DNA of 64,000 bases from Streptomyces sp. ML-6 (GTDB lineage: Bacteria; Actinomycetota; Actinomycetes; Streptomycetales; Streptomycetaceae): contig NZ_JAOTIK010000001.1 in NCBI RefSeq assembly GCF_030116705.1, positions 2,065,001-2,129,000 of the forward strand. Direction: 5' to 3'. This document shows, one piece after another, positions 8,524 through 17,724 of the stretch. Below the pieces are notes generated by a model. It saw only the letters and a list, made by a program, of their open reading frames with translations. It did not search any database and was not told the DNA's origin. The position numbers and the translations under genes are program-made. How positions within the stretch are numbered: the first letter of the stretch is position 1; each line of letters starts with the position of its first letter.

Positions 8524-10238
8524 TCAGGTTCGAGCAGGTCTCGGTGCGGTACGAGGGCACGGAGCGCCCCACCCTGTCCGGGGTCGATCTGACCGTGCCC
8601 GAGGGTGAGTTGGTGCTGCTCGTCGGCCCGTCCGGGGTCGGCAAGTCGACCCTGCTGGGTGCCGTGTCCGGGCTCGTGCCGCACTTCACCGGCGGCACCC
8701 TGAGCGGCCGGGTCACGGTCGACGGGCGCGACACCCGTACCCACAAACCGCGCGAACTGGCCGATCTGGTCGGCACGGTGGGCCAGGATCCGCTCTCCCA
8801 CTTCGTCACCGACACGGTCGAGGACGAGCTGGCGTACGGGATGGAGTCGCTGGGGCTGGCCCCCGACGTGATGCGGCGGCGCGTCGAGGAGACCCTGGAC
8901 CTGCTGGGCCTGGCCGGGCTGCGGGACCGGCCGATCGCCACGCTGTCCGGCGGTCAGCAGCAGCGGGTCGCGATTGGTTCCGTCCTCACCCCGCACCCCA
9001 AGGTGCTGGTCCTCGACGAGCCGACGTCCGCGCTGGACCCGGCGGCGGCCGAGGAGGTCCTCGCCGTGCTGCAACGGCTGGTGCACGACCTGGGCACCAC
9101 GGTCCTGATGGCGGAGCACCGGCTGGAGCGGGTGGTGCAGTACGCGGACCGGGTCGTCCTGCTGCCGTCGCCGGGCGCGGCGCCGGTCATGGGTACGCCC
9201 GCGGAGGTCATGGCGCTCTCCCCCGTCCATCCGCCGGTCGTGGCGCTGGGCCGGCTCGCGGGGTGGGAGCCGTTGCCGCTCTCGGTCCGTGACGCCCGGC
9301 GCCGGGCCTCCGGCCTGCGCGAACAGCTCTCCTCGGCCCGGCCGCCCGCCCCGGCGCCGGTGTCCTCCGCCACCCCGGCGCCCGTCGTCCCCGCCCCCAC
9401 CGCCGGGCGGCGCGGGGTCCTGGCCCGGCTGCTGGGCCGCGGCGCGCGGACCGTCCCGGAGGCGGAGCCCGTGTCCGACGTCCCGGCGCGGGTCGAGCGG
9501 CTGGGGGTACGGCGCGGGCGGGTCGAGGCGCTGCGCCGGGTGACGCTCACCGTCGCCCCCGGCGAGACCGTCGCCCTGATGGGGCGCAACGGGGCGGGCA
9601 AGTCCACCCTGCTGGGCACCCTGGTCGGCATGGTCGAGCCCACCACCGGCACCGTCCTGGTCGGCGGCCGGACCCCGCACCGCACGCAGCCGCGCGAGAT
9701 GGTGCGCCGGGTCGGCCTCGTGCCGCAGGAGCCGCGCGACCTGCTGTACGCGGACACGGTCGGCGCCGAGTGCGCGGCGGCCGACTCCGACGCGGGCGCC
9801 GCCCCCGGCAGCTGCCGGGCCCTGGTCTCCGAGCTGTTGCCCGACGTGCCGGACGACACCCATCCGCGCGACCTCTCCGAGGGGCAGCGCCTCGCGCTCG
9901 CCCTGGCCGTGGTGCTCACCGCGCGGCCCCCGCTGCTGCTCCTGGACGAGCCGACGCGCGGTCTGGACTACGCGGCGAAGGCCCGGCTGGTCGGGGTGCT
10001 GCGCGCGCTCGCGGCCGAGGGGCACGCGATCGTCCTGGCCACGCACGACGTGGAGCTGGCGGCGGAACTGGCGCACCGGGTGGTGATCCTCGCCGACGGG
10101 GAGGTCGTCGCGGACGGGGAGACCGGGCAGGTGGTGGTCTCCTCCCCGGCGTTCGCCCCGCAGACCGCGAAGATCCTCGCTCCGCAGGAGTGGCTGACCG
10201 TGACCCAGGTGCGCACCGCGCTGGAGGCGGGCGCATGA
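8520..10238 (+). CDS. ecfA: Double ECF-type ABC ATPase (EcfA1-EcfA2 fusion)
   Basis: A 572-residue fusion of two ABC nucleotide-binding domains, GTG start overlapping ecfT by four bases. Domain 1 has Walker A GPSGVGKST (about 36-44), signature LSGGQQQR and Walker B VLVLDEPTSALD. Domain 2 has Walker A GRNGAGKST (about 354-362), a looser signature LSEGQRLAL and Walker B LLLLDEPTRGLD. A Pro/Ala linker (PAPAPVSSATPAP) joins them. The protein powers import through EcfT and the adjacent S component. Most Firmicutes encode the two ATPases separately; a fused form is common in actinobacteria. Confidence 0.93.
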   Translation: MIRFEQVSVRYEGTERPTLSGVDLTVPEGELVLLVGPSGVGKSTLLGAVSGLVPHFTGGTLSGRVTVDGRDTRTHKPRELADLVGTVGQDPLSHFVTDTVEDELAYGMESLGLAPDVMRRRVEETLDLLGLAGLRDRPIATLSGGQQQRVAIGSVLTPHPKVLVLDEPTSALDPAAAEEVLAVLQRLVHDLGTTVLMAEHRLERVVQYADRVVLLPSPGAAPVMGTPAEVMALSPVHPPVVALGRLAGWEPLPLSVRDARRRASGLREQLSSARPPAPAPVSSATPAPVVPAPTAGRRGVLARLLGRGARTVPEAEPVSDVPARVERLGVRRGRVEALRRVTLTVAPGETVALMGRNGAGKSTLLGTLVGMVEPTTGTVLVGGRTPHRTQPREMVRRVGLVPQEPRDLLYADTVGAECAAADSDAGAAPGSCRALVSELLPDVPDDTHPRDLSEGQRLALALAVVLTARPPLLLLDEPTRGLDYAAKARLVGVLRALAAEGHAIVLATHDVELAAELAHRVVILADGEVVADGETGQVVVSSPAFAPQTAKILAPQEWLTVTQVRTALEAGA

Positions 10239-11200
10239 GCGGGCGGCGTACGGACCCGGCAGCGGGTACGGGCACGGGTACGGAAGCGAGTGCGCGGACG
10301 GAAGCGGACATGGTCGCGGAAGCGAGGACGGGTACGGGTACGGCCACGAGGACAGAAACAGGCACGGACACGGGTACGGCCGGTGCCGGGCGGCAGGTGC
10401 GGGCGGTGCGGCTCGGGCCCCGGGCGGTCGTCGCGCTGGTCCTCGTCGGCGTGATCGGGGTGTTCGCGTTCGGCTGGCCCCTGCTGGCCGACGGCGGCTC
10501 CGGCCTGGCGCACTCCGGGAACGCGCCGTGGCTCTTCGCCGCGCTGCTGCCGCTGCTGGTCGGCGTGGCCGTCGCGACGATCGCGGACGGCGGTCTCGAC
10601 GCGAAGGCGATCGCCATGCTGGGGGTGCTGGCCGCGGTCGGTGCCGCCCTGCGCCCGTTGGGGGCGGGCACGGCGGGGCTGGAGCCGATGTTCTTCCTGA
10701 TGGTGCTGAGCGGCCGGGTGCTCGGGCCGGGGTTCGGCTTCGTGCTGGGCGCGGTGACGATGTTCGCGTCCGCGCTGCTCACCGGCGGGGTGGGGCCGTG
10801 GATGCCGTTCCAGATGCTGTCGATGGGCTGGTTCGCGATGGGCGCGGGCCTGCTGCCGGGGCCGGAACGGCTGCGCGGGCGCGCCGAGCTGCTGATGCTC
10901 GCGGGCTACGGGTTCGTGGCGGCGTTCGCGTACGGCACGGTGATGAACCTGGCCGGCTGGACGGTGGTGCCCCCGTCCGGCTCGGGCATCTCGTTCCACC
11001 CGGGCGATCCGCTGGCGGACAACCTGGTCCGCTTCCTCGCCTACTGCGCGGCCACTTCGCTCGGCTGGGACCTGGGCCGGGCCTCGCTCACCGTGGTGCT
11101 GGTCCTGACCGTCGGTCCGGCGCTGCTGAAGGCGCTGCGCCGGGCCACCCGCCGCGCCGCCTTCGAGGCCCGGGTCACATTCGACGCCCCCCGCGAGTGA
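10235..11200 (+). CDS. ECF transporter S (substrate-binding) component, probably for cobalamin or a precursor
   Basis: A 321-residue integral membrane protein starting at ATG 10235, overlapping the ATPase stop. The first 55 residues are a Gly-Thr/Glu-Thr repeat tail coded by GGTACGG-type hexamers, followed by six or so membrane helices (AVVALVLVGVIGVFAFGW, FAALLPLLVGVAVATIA, AIAMLGVLAAVGAALRPL, FGFVLGAVTMFASALLTGG). The ALRPLGAGTAGLEPMFFLMVLSGRVLGPGFGF stretch, here given in parts, is typical of ECF S components. Its place in a B12-riboswitch operon points to cobalamin or a precursor as substrate. Confidence 0.85.
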   Translation: MSGRRTDPAAGTGTGTEASARTEADMVAEARTGTGTATRTETGTDTGTAGAGRQVRAVRLGPRAVVALVLVGVIGVFAFGWPLLADGGSGLAHSGNAPWLFAALLPLLVGVAVATIADGGLDAKAIAMLGVLAAVGAALRPLGAGTAGLEPMFFLMVLSGRVLGPGFGFVLGAVTMFASALLTGGVGPWMPFQMLSMGWFAMGAGLLPGPERLRGRAELLMLAGYGFVAAFAYGTVMNLAGWTVVPPSGSGISFHPGDPLADNLVRFLAYCAATSLGWDLGRASLTVVLVLTVGPALLKALRRATRRAAFEARVTFDAPRE

Positions 11201-11231
11201 GGGCTCCCACAGGCCCTTGGTCCTCCCCTAA

Positions 11232-11251
11232 CCGGGTTAGTAGCGACCCGG
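11232..11251 (+). terminator. Short hairpin after the ECF operon
   Basis: CCGGGT/ACCCGG arms around an eight-base loop lie 32 bases after the S-component stop. It is a modest hairpin and could instead begin the leader of the next gene. Confidence 0.4.
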
Positions 11252-11519
11252 CGGACCGACACCCACCGAACGTCCGCTTTGACCTGCTATGCCACCTTCG
11301 GGGTGGCTGGGATCGACCGGGACCTTCGGGGCCGGCTGCGAGGCGGGCTCGTATCCGGGGTCGTTGCGGTGGTTGAAAGCCGCCGCTAACACTGGACCAG
11401 TCGCCGAAGACCGCCGGGTCCCTCGCATCGGACCCCGGTCGACGAACCCCGGTCCACCCGCACGGCCACGTGCTCCGGACCGGCGCGCGACTTCCCCCGT
11501 ACCCGACGTCAGGACTCCC
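11252..11519 (+). other. Structured 5' leader of the transglycosylase gene
   Basis: About 270 bases without a gene hold several local hairpins: GCCACC-TTCGG-GGTGGC (11290-11306), a CCGGGACC/GGCCGG pair, and GCGGTGG-TTGAAA-GCCGCCGC near 11374. Streptomyces lytic transglycosylase and rpf genes often carry a c-di-AMP (ydaO) riboswitch in such leaders. The CCGCCGCTAAC segment (about 11380-11391) resembles part of that class, but the GGGGGAACC and GGGTGAATC blocks are not seen, so no riboswitch is called. Confidence 0.35.
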
Positions 11520-11936
11520 GTGTCGTTCGCCCGCAACATCCTCGCCCTGCCCCGCACCGCCCGTCGCACGTCCGCCGTCGCCGGCGCCGCCGTACTCCTG
11601 GGTGCCACCGGTGTCGCCCTCGGCGTCTCCCCGGCCACAGCCGCCCCGACAGGTGCGCAGGCCACGGCGCGGGCGCTGATCGGTGACGCCGCGCAGTTCC
11701 AGTGCTTCAGCAACATCGTCCAGCACGAGAGCAACTGGAACCACACCGCGACCAACGCCTCCTCCGGCGCCTACGGTCTCGTCCAGGCCCTGCCCGGCTC
11801 GAAGATGGCCTCGGCCGGCTCCGACTGGCGGACCAACCCCACGACCCAGATCAAGTGGGGCGTGGACTACATGAAGTCCCGTTACGGCAGCCCGTGCGAC
11901 GCCTGGGCCTTCTGGCAGTCCAACGGCTGGTACTGA
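11520..11936 (+). CDS. Secreted transglycosylase, SLT/Rpf-like small cell-wall lytic enzyme
   Basis: A 138-residue secreted protein. GTG 11520 with AGGA just upstream gives a twin-basic signal peptide (RTARRTSAVAGAAVLLGATGVALG) cleaved after the Ala-rich ATAA. The mature domain starts with a helix and holds NIVQHESNWNHTATN, where Glu is the expected catalytic acid of lysozyme-like transglycosylases, then SSGAYGLVQALPGSKM and a C-terminal DAWAFWQSNGWY. It is expected to cleave peptidoglycan glycan strands during growth or spore germination. A long structured leader precedes it. Confidence 0.88.
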   Translation: MSFARNILALPRTARRTSAVAGAAVLLGATGVALGVSPATAAPTGAQATARALIGDAAQFQCFSNIVQHESNWNHTATNASSGAYGLVQALPGSKMASAGSDWRTNPTTQIKWGVDYMKSRYGSPCDAWAFWQSNGWY

Positions 11937-12000
11937 TCCCGGCGGCGGAGCAGGACGCCGTCCGCCTTCGCCGCACTGAACACCCACACTGAGCACCCAC

Positions 12001-12044
12001 CGTCGATGCGGGGTGGCCCCGGCCGGGGCCACCCCGCATCGACG
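12001..12044. terminator. 44-bp perfect palindrome, bidirectional terminator
   Basis: Two 22-base arms are exact reverse complements with no spacer (centre between 12022 and 12023), containing GGGGTGGCCCCGG/CCGGGGCCACCCC. It sits between the convergent transglycosylase and lipase genes and can end transcription from both sides. Confidence 0.85.
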
Positions 12045-12145
12045 CATCGTGGGTACCGCCCCCCTCCTCGGCGGTACCGCCCCCACCTCGTCGGTACCGT
12101 CGATGCGGGCGATGCCGCCCCACCTCGTCGGTGCGGCCCGTTCCG

Positions 12146-13435
12146 TCAGTGCCGCCCGGCGAGTTCGTCGAACCAGCGGACGATCTGCGGGCCCGCCTTC
12201 ATGTACGTGCCGTTGTGGTCGACCTCGCCCTGGTCCACGACCGGGGCCCGGACGCCGTGCGAGGCCAGATCGGCGGCGCAGTTGCGGGCGTTGGCGATCG
12301 GGACGTCGGTGTCGCCGGACGAGGAGTGCAGCCGTACCGGGACGTCCGGCTTCCAGTCGCAGTTGCCGTCCTGGGCGCGCGCCGCGGCCAGCAGCCCGCC
12401 GGTGGGATGCCGCACCTGGCGGTAGTAGTCGTCGGTGAGCAGCTCCTTCAGGGTCGCGGGGAGCGCCGGGATGATCTCCTCCTCGGTGTGGTGGGTGTCG
12501 AAGAGCCGGTCGACGATGTCCGCGTACGGCTTCCGGAACGCCTCTGAGGTGCCCTTGTAGAGCGGGTGCAGCCGGCTCTGCGCGGTGAGGTAGTACGTCA
12601 TGTAGAAGACGGCACTGGTGTCGTTGACCCGGCCGTCGAACAGGGCGGGCGTCTCCGCGTGCTCGATGTCGTAGGGGCCGGAGACCGGGGCGAGGGCCCG
12701 GAGCCTGAAGTGCCGGTCCACGCCCCTGTCGAGGGCCCGGCCCAGGGCCATCGCCACCTGGCCGCCCTGGGAGAAGCCGCTGGCGTACACGTCGCCGGTG
12801 AGCGGGCGGTGCAGTTGGCGCGCGACGGTGCGGGAGGCCCGCAGCATGTCGACCGAGGCGGTGACGGCGGACCTGGTGTCCATGTACGGGTGACGGCCCG
12901 GCCCCTTGCCGAGGCCCAGGTAGTCGGGGGCGGCGACGGCCCGGCCCGCCGAGGCGTGGAGGTAGGGGGCGAAGCGGCCGAAGCCCTCGCCGACGGAGGG
13001 CGCGTAGTCGCGGTGGGCCATCGTTCCGTGGGTGTCGGAGACCAGGTCCAGCCTGCGGGGGCCGCCCTCGGGGAGGACCAGGAGCCCGGTGGCGGTGGTG
13101 GGCGCGCCCTGCGGGGTGACGGTGCGGTAGGTGAGGCGGTAGGCCCGCAGGCCGTGGCGGACGGTGCCGGTGTCCAGGCCGGCCGAGGCGAGGAAACCGG
13201 TGACGGCGGCCCGGTCGAGGGCGGCCACGGGGGTCACGCCCAGGAGGGTTCCCCTGCCGTGCGCCGCGGCGTGCGGACGCGTCGGGTCCGGTGCGCCGGA
13301 GGGCTGCTGGGCGAGGGCCGGGGCGGTGCCGAGCGTCGCGAGGACCATCGCGGCGGCGGCGGCCGTCGCCCGTCGTGCGACGCGGCGCCGCCCCTGCCGG
13401 GTCCGACGGTTCGTGGGGCTGGTCTCGTTGTCCAT
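12146..13435 (-). CDS. Secreted lipase/esterase of the alpha/beta-hydrolase fold
   Basis: A 429-residue exported hydrolase. ATG 13435 gives a basic N-terminus and signal peptide (RRVARRATAAAAAMVLATLG to APALA). The nucleophile elbow GFSQGG (Ser near residue 209) follows YASG. Candidate acid and base residues are in SSSGDTDVPI and DHNGTYM near the C-terminus. The conserved LVSDTHGTMAHRDYAPS and APDYLGLGKGPG match the Streptomyces secreted lipase family (PF03583-like). It is monocistronic, convergent with the transglycosylase gene. The substrate, most likely short acyl esters or lipids, is not determined by sequence. Confidence 0.87.
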   Translation of the reverse strand: MDNETSPTNRRTRQGRRRVARRATAAAAAMVLATLGTAPALAQQPSGAPDPTRPHAAAHGRGTLLGVTPVAALDRAAVTGFLASAGLDTGTVRHGLRAYRLTYRTVTPQGAPTTATGLLVLPEGGPRRLDLVSDTHGTMAHRDYAPSVGEGFGRFAPYLHASAGRAVAAPDYLGLGKGPGRHPYMDTRSAVTASVDMLRASRTVARQLHRPLTGDVYASGFSQGGQVAMALGRALDRGVDRHFRLRALAPVSGPYDIEHAETPALFDGRVNDTSAVFYMTYYLTAQSRLHPLYKGTSEAFRKPYADIVDRLFDTHHTEEEIIPALPATLKELLTDDYYRQVRHPTGGLLAAARAQDGNCDWKPDVPVRLHSSSGDTDVPIANARNCAADLASHGVRAPVVDQGEVDHNGTYMKAGPQIVRWFDELAGRH

Positions 13436-13581
13436 GACGACGACGCTATGGGGCCGCGTTCGTCGCGGACATCGGCGTGGGCCCCGGCCCGGGGTGTCGC
13501 CAAGTACACCCCGGGCCGGTGGTGTTGCCAGGTGCGTCGCAGTACGGTCGTCGGGTTCGCAGCCGCTGTACGGCCACGAGG

Positions 13582-14775
<1,194 letters not shown>

Positions 14776-14814
14776 TCACACGTCCGCAGAGGCGTCCCGG
14801 CACCCGCGGAGTGA

Positions 14815-14834
14815 AACTAGTACGCGTTCTAGTT
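14815..14834. promoter_or_regulatory. KstR-like operator between fadA5 and cyp125
   Basis: AACTAGTACGCGTTCTAGTT is a near-perfect palindrome (9 of 10 pairs). Its central 14-mer at 14818-14831 matches the KstR consensus TAGAACGTGTTCTA at 12 of 14 bases; the deviations are T for A in the left half and C for T in the spacer. It lies 55-74 bases upstream of the thiolase start and 209 upstream of the P450. Confidence 0.72.
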
Positions 14835-14957
14835 CTACGGGCAGTCTCACGAAGGTCACCCCGGGTGTGCAAGGGTCTTGCACATCACCAACGCCCGTTC
14901 CACACCCGCCCCATGGGGTCTTCACGCCACGAATCGGCCACTCCCTCTTGCCAGTTG

Positions 14958-14971
14958 TAGAACTCGTTACT
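14958..14971. promoter_or_regulatory. Second, weaker KstR-like site upstream of cyp125
   Basis: TAGAACTCGTTACT has the AAC-NN-GTT core of the KstR consensus and matches all fixed positions except the last A. It is 71 bases upstream of the P450 start, where it could control that gene separately from the thiolase. Confidence 0.5.
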
Positions 14972-15042
14972 ACCTTTCGGACAACTTCTGATGGGTCGTC
15001 AGACAGTGCTCGGGCGGCTCTCGGACCGACCTGGAGTTGCCG

Positions 15043-16362
15043 ATGCCCTGCCCCCATCTGCCCGAAGGGTTCGACTTCACCGACCCCGACCTGCTCCAAT
15101 CCCGCGTCCCGCACCCGGAGTTCGCACAGATGCGGCAGACCGCACCGGTCTGGTGGTGCGCCCAGCCTGCCGGTGTCTCCGGTTTCGACGACGAGGGCTA
15201 CTGGGCCGTCACCCGGCACGCCGACGTCAAGTACGTCTCCACCCACCCCGAGCTGTTCTCCTCGAACACCAACACCGCGGTCATCCGCTTCAACGAATCG
15301 ATCACCCGCGACCAGATCGAGGTCCAGAAGCTGATCATGCTGAACATGGACCCGCCCGAGCACACCCGGGTCCGCCAGATCATCCAGCGGGGCTTCACGC
15401 CGCGGGCGGTGCGCAGCCTGCAGCAGACCCTGCACGACCGGGCCCGTTCGATCGTGACGGCCGCGCGCGCCGCCGCCGACGCCGAGGGCTCGTTCGACTT
15501 CGTCACCCGCGTCGCCGTCGAACTGCCGCTCCAGGCCATCGCGGAACTCATCGGCGTACCGCAGGAGGACCGGTCCAAGATCTTCGACTGGTCCAACAAG
15601 ATGGCCGCGTACGACGATCCCGAGTACGCGATCACCGAGGAGGTCGGCACCGAGGCGGCCATGGAGCTCGTCTCGTACTCGATGAACCTGGCGGCAGCCC
15701 GCAAGGAGTGCCCGGCCGGTGACATCGTCTCCCAGCTGGTCGCCGCGGAGGGCAAGGGGAACCTCTCCTCCGACGAGTTCGGCTTCTTCGTGATCCTGCT
15801 CGCCGTGGCCGGCAACGAGACCACCCGCAACGCCATCAGCCACGGCATGCACGCCTTCCTCACCCACCCCGACCAGTGGGAGCTCTACAAGCGCGAACGG
15901 CCGGCCACGACCGCCGAGGAGATCGTCCGCTGGGCCACTCCCGTGGTCTCCTTCCAACGGACCGCCACCCAGGACGTCGAACTGGGCGGGCAGTTGATCA
16001 GAAAGGGGCAGCGGGTCGGGCTCTTCTACTCCTCGGCCAACAACGACCCCGAGGTCTTCGAGAACCCGGAGACCTTCGACATCCTCCGCGACCCCAACCC
16101 CCATCTCGGGTTCGGCGGTGGCGGGCCGCACTTCTGCCTGGGCAAGTCCCTGGCCGTGCTGGAGATCGACCTGATCTTCAACGCGATCGCCGACACGCTG
16201 CCGGACCTGCGGCTGCTCGACGATCCGCGGCGGCTGCGCTCGGCATGGCTCAACGGGATCAAGCAACTCCAGGTCGGCGTCGGTTCCGGTGCCGGTACTG
16301 GTGCCGGTGCCGGTGCCGGGAACGGGAACGGGAACGGGAACGGAGCTGAGCGCTCCGGGTGA
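15043..16362 (+). CDS. cyp125: Cytochrome P450, CYP125-like steroid C26/C27-monooxygenase
   Basis: A 439-residue P450. Landmarks: I-helix AGNETTRN (near 256), K-helix EEIVRWATP, and the haem loop FGGGGPHFCLG with Cys365 as iron ligand. Blocks such as CPHLPEGFDFTDPDL, QAIAELIGVPQEDRSK and EDEIVRWATP-like sequences closely follow mycobacterial CYP125A1, which oxidises the terminal methyl of the cholesterol side chain to alcohol, aldehyde and acid (from memory). ATG 15043 is preferred because GGAG at 15033-15036 is six bases upstream, whereas the TTG at 15037 abuts it. The C-terminus carries a repeat-coded tail of Gly-Ala then Gly-Asn dipeptides absent from the family. Confidence 0.92.
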   Translation: MPCPHLPEGFDFTDPDLLQSRVPHPEFAQMRQTAPVWWCAQPAGVSGFDDEGYWAVTRHADVKYVSTHPELFSSNTNTAVIRFNESITRDQIEVQKLIMLNMDPPEHTRVRQIIQRGFTPRAVRSLQQTLHDRARSIVTAARAAADAEGSFDFVTRVAVELPLQAIAELIGVPQEDRSKIFDWSNKMAAYDDPEYAITEEVGTEAAMELVSYSMNLAAARKECPAGDIVSQLVAAEGKGNLSSDEFGFFVILLAVAGNETTRNAISHGMHAFLTHPDQWELYKRERPATTAEEIVRWATPVVSFQRTATQDVELGGQLIRKGQRVGLFYSSANNDPEVFENPETFDILRDPNPHLGFGGGGPHFCLGKSLAVLEIDLIFNAIADTLPDLRLLDDPRRLRSAWLNGIKQLQVGVGSGAGTGAGAGAGNGNGNGNGAERSG

Positions 16363-16365
16363 CTT

Positions 16366-16410
16366 CGGGCGGCGGGGGCCGCTTCTCCCATGCCCGGCCC
16401 CCGCCGCCCG
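16366..16410 (+). terminator. Terminator hairpin of the P450 gene
   Basis: A perfect 16-bp stem (16366-16381 with 16395-16410, arms CGGGCGGCGGGGGCCG and complement) and a 13-base loop starts four bases after the P450 stop codon. Confidence 0.8.
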
Positions 16411-16503
16411 TCGTGCACACCGCCCGCACCCCACCGTCCGTCGTGACACCGCCCGCCCCTCGGCCGAACCCCCGTACGGGAGCCGCACGACGACGCGAGG
16501 ATC

Positions 16504-17604
16504 ATGGCGGGCATGCCCGCCCTGCTCTCCGCCTTCGCCCCCATCTGGACGCTGACCGCCATCGGTTACGCGGTCGGCCGCAGCGGCCTGCTGGGCGGGC
16601 AGGCGGAGGCCGTGCTCGGCCGGTTCGTCTTCCACGTGGCCATGCCCGCGGCCCTGTTCACCATGGTCTCCGGGGCACGGCTCGACTCCTTCGCCAACCC
16701 CTCGATGGTGGCCTTCGCGGCGGGCACCGCGCTGGTCTGCGGGCTCGGCTTCCTGGTGGCCGGCCGGCTCTTCGGCCGGGGCACCGCGGACCGGGCGATC
16801 GGCAGCATGACGTCGGGCTACGTCAACTCCGCCAACCTCGGCATCCCGGTGGCGGTCCAGGTCCTCGGCGACGCCTCGTTCGTCGCCCAGATCATCCTGT
16901 TCCAGGTGCTGTTGGTCTCGCCCGTGATCCTGACGCTGCTGGACTCGGGGACGAAAGCGGGTACGGGTACGGGCGCGAGGAAGGAGGCCGGTACCGGGGG
17001 CGGCGCGAGGTCCGGGAGGGCCGTCGTGCTGCGGCGGATGCTGGCGATGCCGGTCCGCAACCCCATCATCATGGCCTCGTTGCTCGGCGTGGCCGTCTCC
17101 GCGCTCGGGCTGCGGCTGCCGTACGCCCTCGCCCACTCCTGCGACCTGCTCGGCGCCGCCGCCGTGCCGACGGCCCTGATCACCCTGGGCCTTTCCCTGA
17201 ACTCCCGCCCGCCCGAGGCCGGTTCGACGGACCCCGCGCGGCACCCCGCGCTCGCGAAGGACACGGAACGCCCGACGCGCGCTGAACACCGGGCAGCCCC
17301 GGGACACCCGACGCGCACGAAGCGCGTCGAGCGGGCCGAGGTCGTCGTGACGGTGGCGCTCAAGACACTGGCCCAGCCCCTGATCGCCTTCGCCGTCGGC
17401 GGCCCGCTGCTGCACCTGCCGGAACACCAACTGCTGGCCGTCGTCCTCTGCTCCGCGCTGCCGACCGCCCAGAACGCCTTCATCTACTCCCAGCAGTACG
17501 GCCTGGACATCCGCCCGGCCCGAAACGCCGTGGTGGCCTCGACGGTGGTCTCCATGGCCACGCTCTCCCTCGCCACCTGGGCCCTGGGCGCGGCCCCCTC
17601 CTGA
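16504..17604 (+). CDS. AEC-family (auxin efflux carrier-like) membrane transporter
   Basis: A 366-residue membrane protein with about ten helices in two halves: APIWTLTAIGYAVGR, FVFHVAMPAALFTMVSG, GYVNSANLGIPVAVQVLG (the conserved NxxxxGxP region of AEC carriers), then ALITLGLSL, TLAQPLIAFAVGGPLL and LPTAQNAFIYSQQYG in the second half. A cytoplasmic loop near 160 and another near 240 are swollen by Gly-Thr and charged low-complexity sequence. AEC proteins move small organic anions, and the substrate is unknown. GAGG lies close before ATG 16504; ATG 16513 is an alternative start three codons in. Confidence 0.87.
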   Translation: MAGMPALLSAFAPIWTLTAIGYAVGRSGLLGGQAEAVLGRFVFHVAMPAALFTMVSGARLDSFANPSMVAFAAGTALVCGLGFLVAGRLFGRGTADRAIGSMTSGYVNSANLGIPVAVQVLGDASFVAQIILFQVLLVSPVILTLLDSGTKAGTGTGARKEAGTGGGARSGRAVVLRRMLAMPVRNPIIMASLLGVAVSALGLRLPYALAHSCDLLGAAAVPTALITLGLSLNSRPPEAGSTDPARHPALAKDTERPTRAEHRAAPGHPTRTKRVERAEVVVTVALKTLAQPLIAFAVGGPLLHLPEHQLLAVVLCSALPTAQNAFIYSQQYGLDIRPARNAVVASTVVSMATLSLATWALGAAPS

Positions 17605-17662
17605 GCTGTTCGAGTGGCGGACCGGCACAAATGGGCGGATCCTGGTCAGGCGGCGATCCACG

Positions 17663-17708
17663 CCGAAGGGGTGTCAGAACGATGCGTTCGTCCTGACACC
17701 CCTTCGGC
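17663..17708. terminator. Bidirectional terminator between convergent genes
   Basis: GCCGAAGGGGTGTCAG (17663-17678) pairs with CTGACACCCTTCGGC (17694-17708) with a single bulged G; the interior AACGA/TTCGT and outer ATCCACG/CGTGGAT extend the stem on both sides. It lies between the AEC transporter and the GT87-PAP2 gene. Confidence 0.85.
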
Positions 17709-17724
17709 CCTTCGTGGATTCCAC

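Noticed and set aside
14776..17661. 961-codon minus-strand open frame opposite the P450 and AEC genes
   Set aside because: Shadow translation; both genes on the other strand have clear families and motifs.
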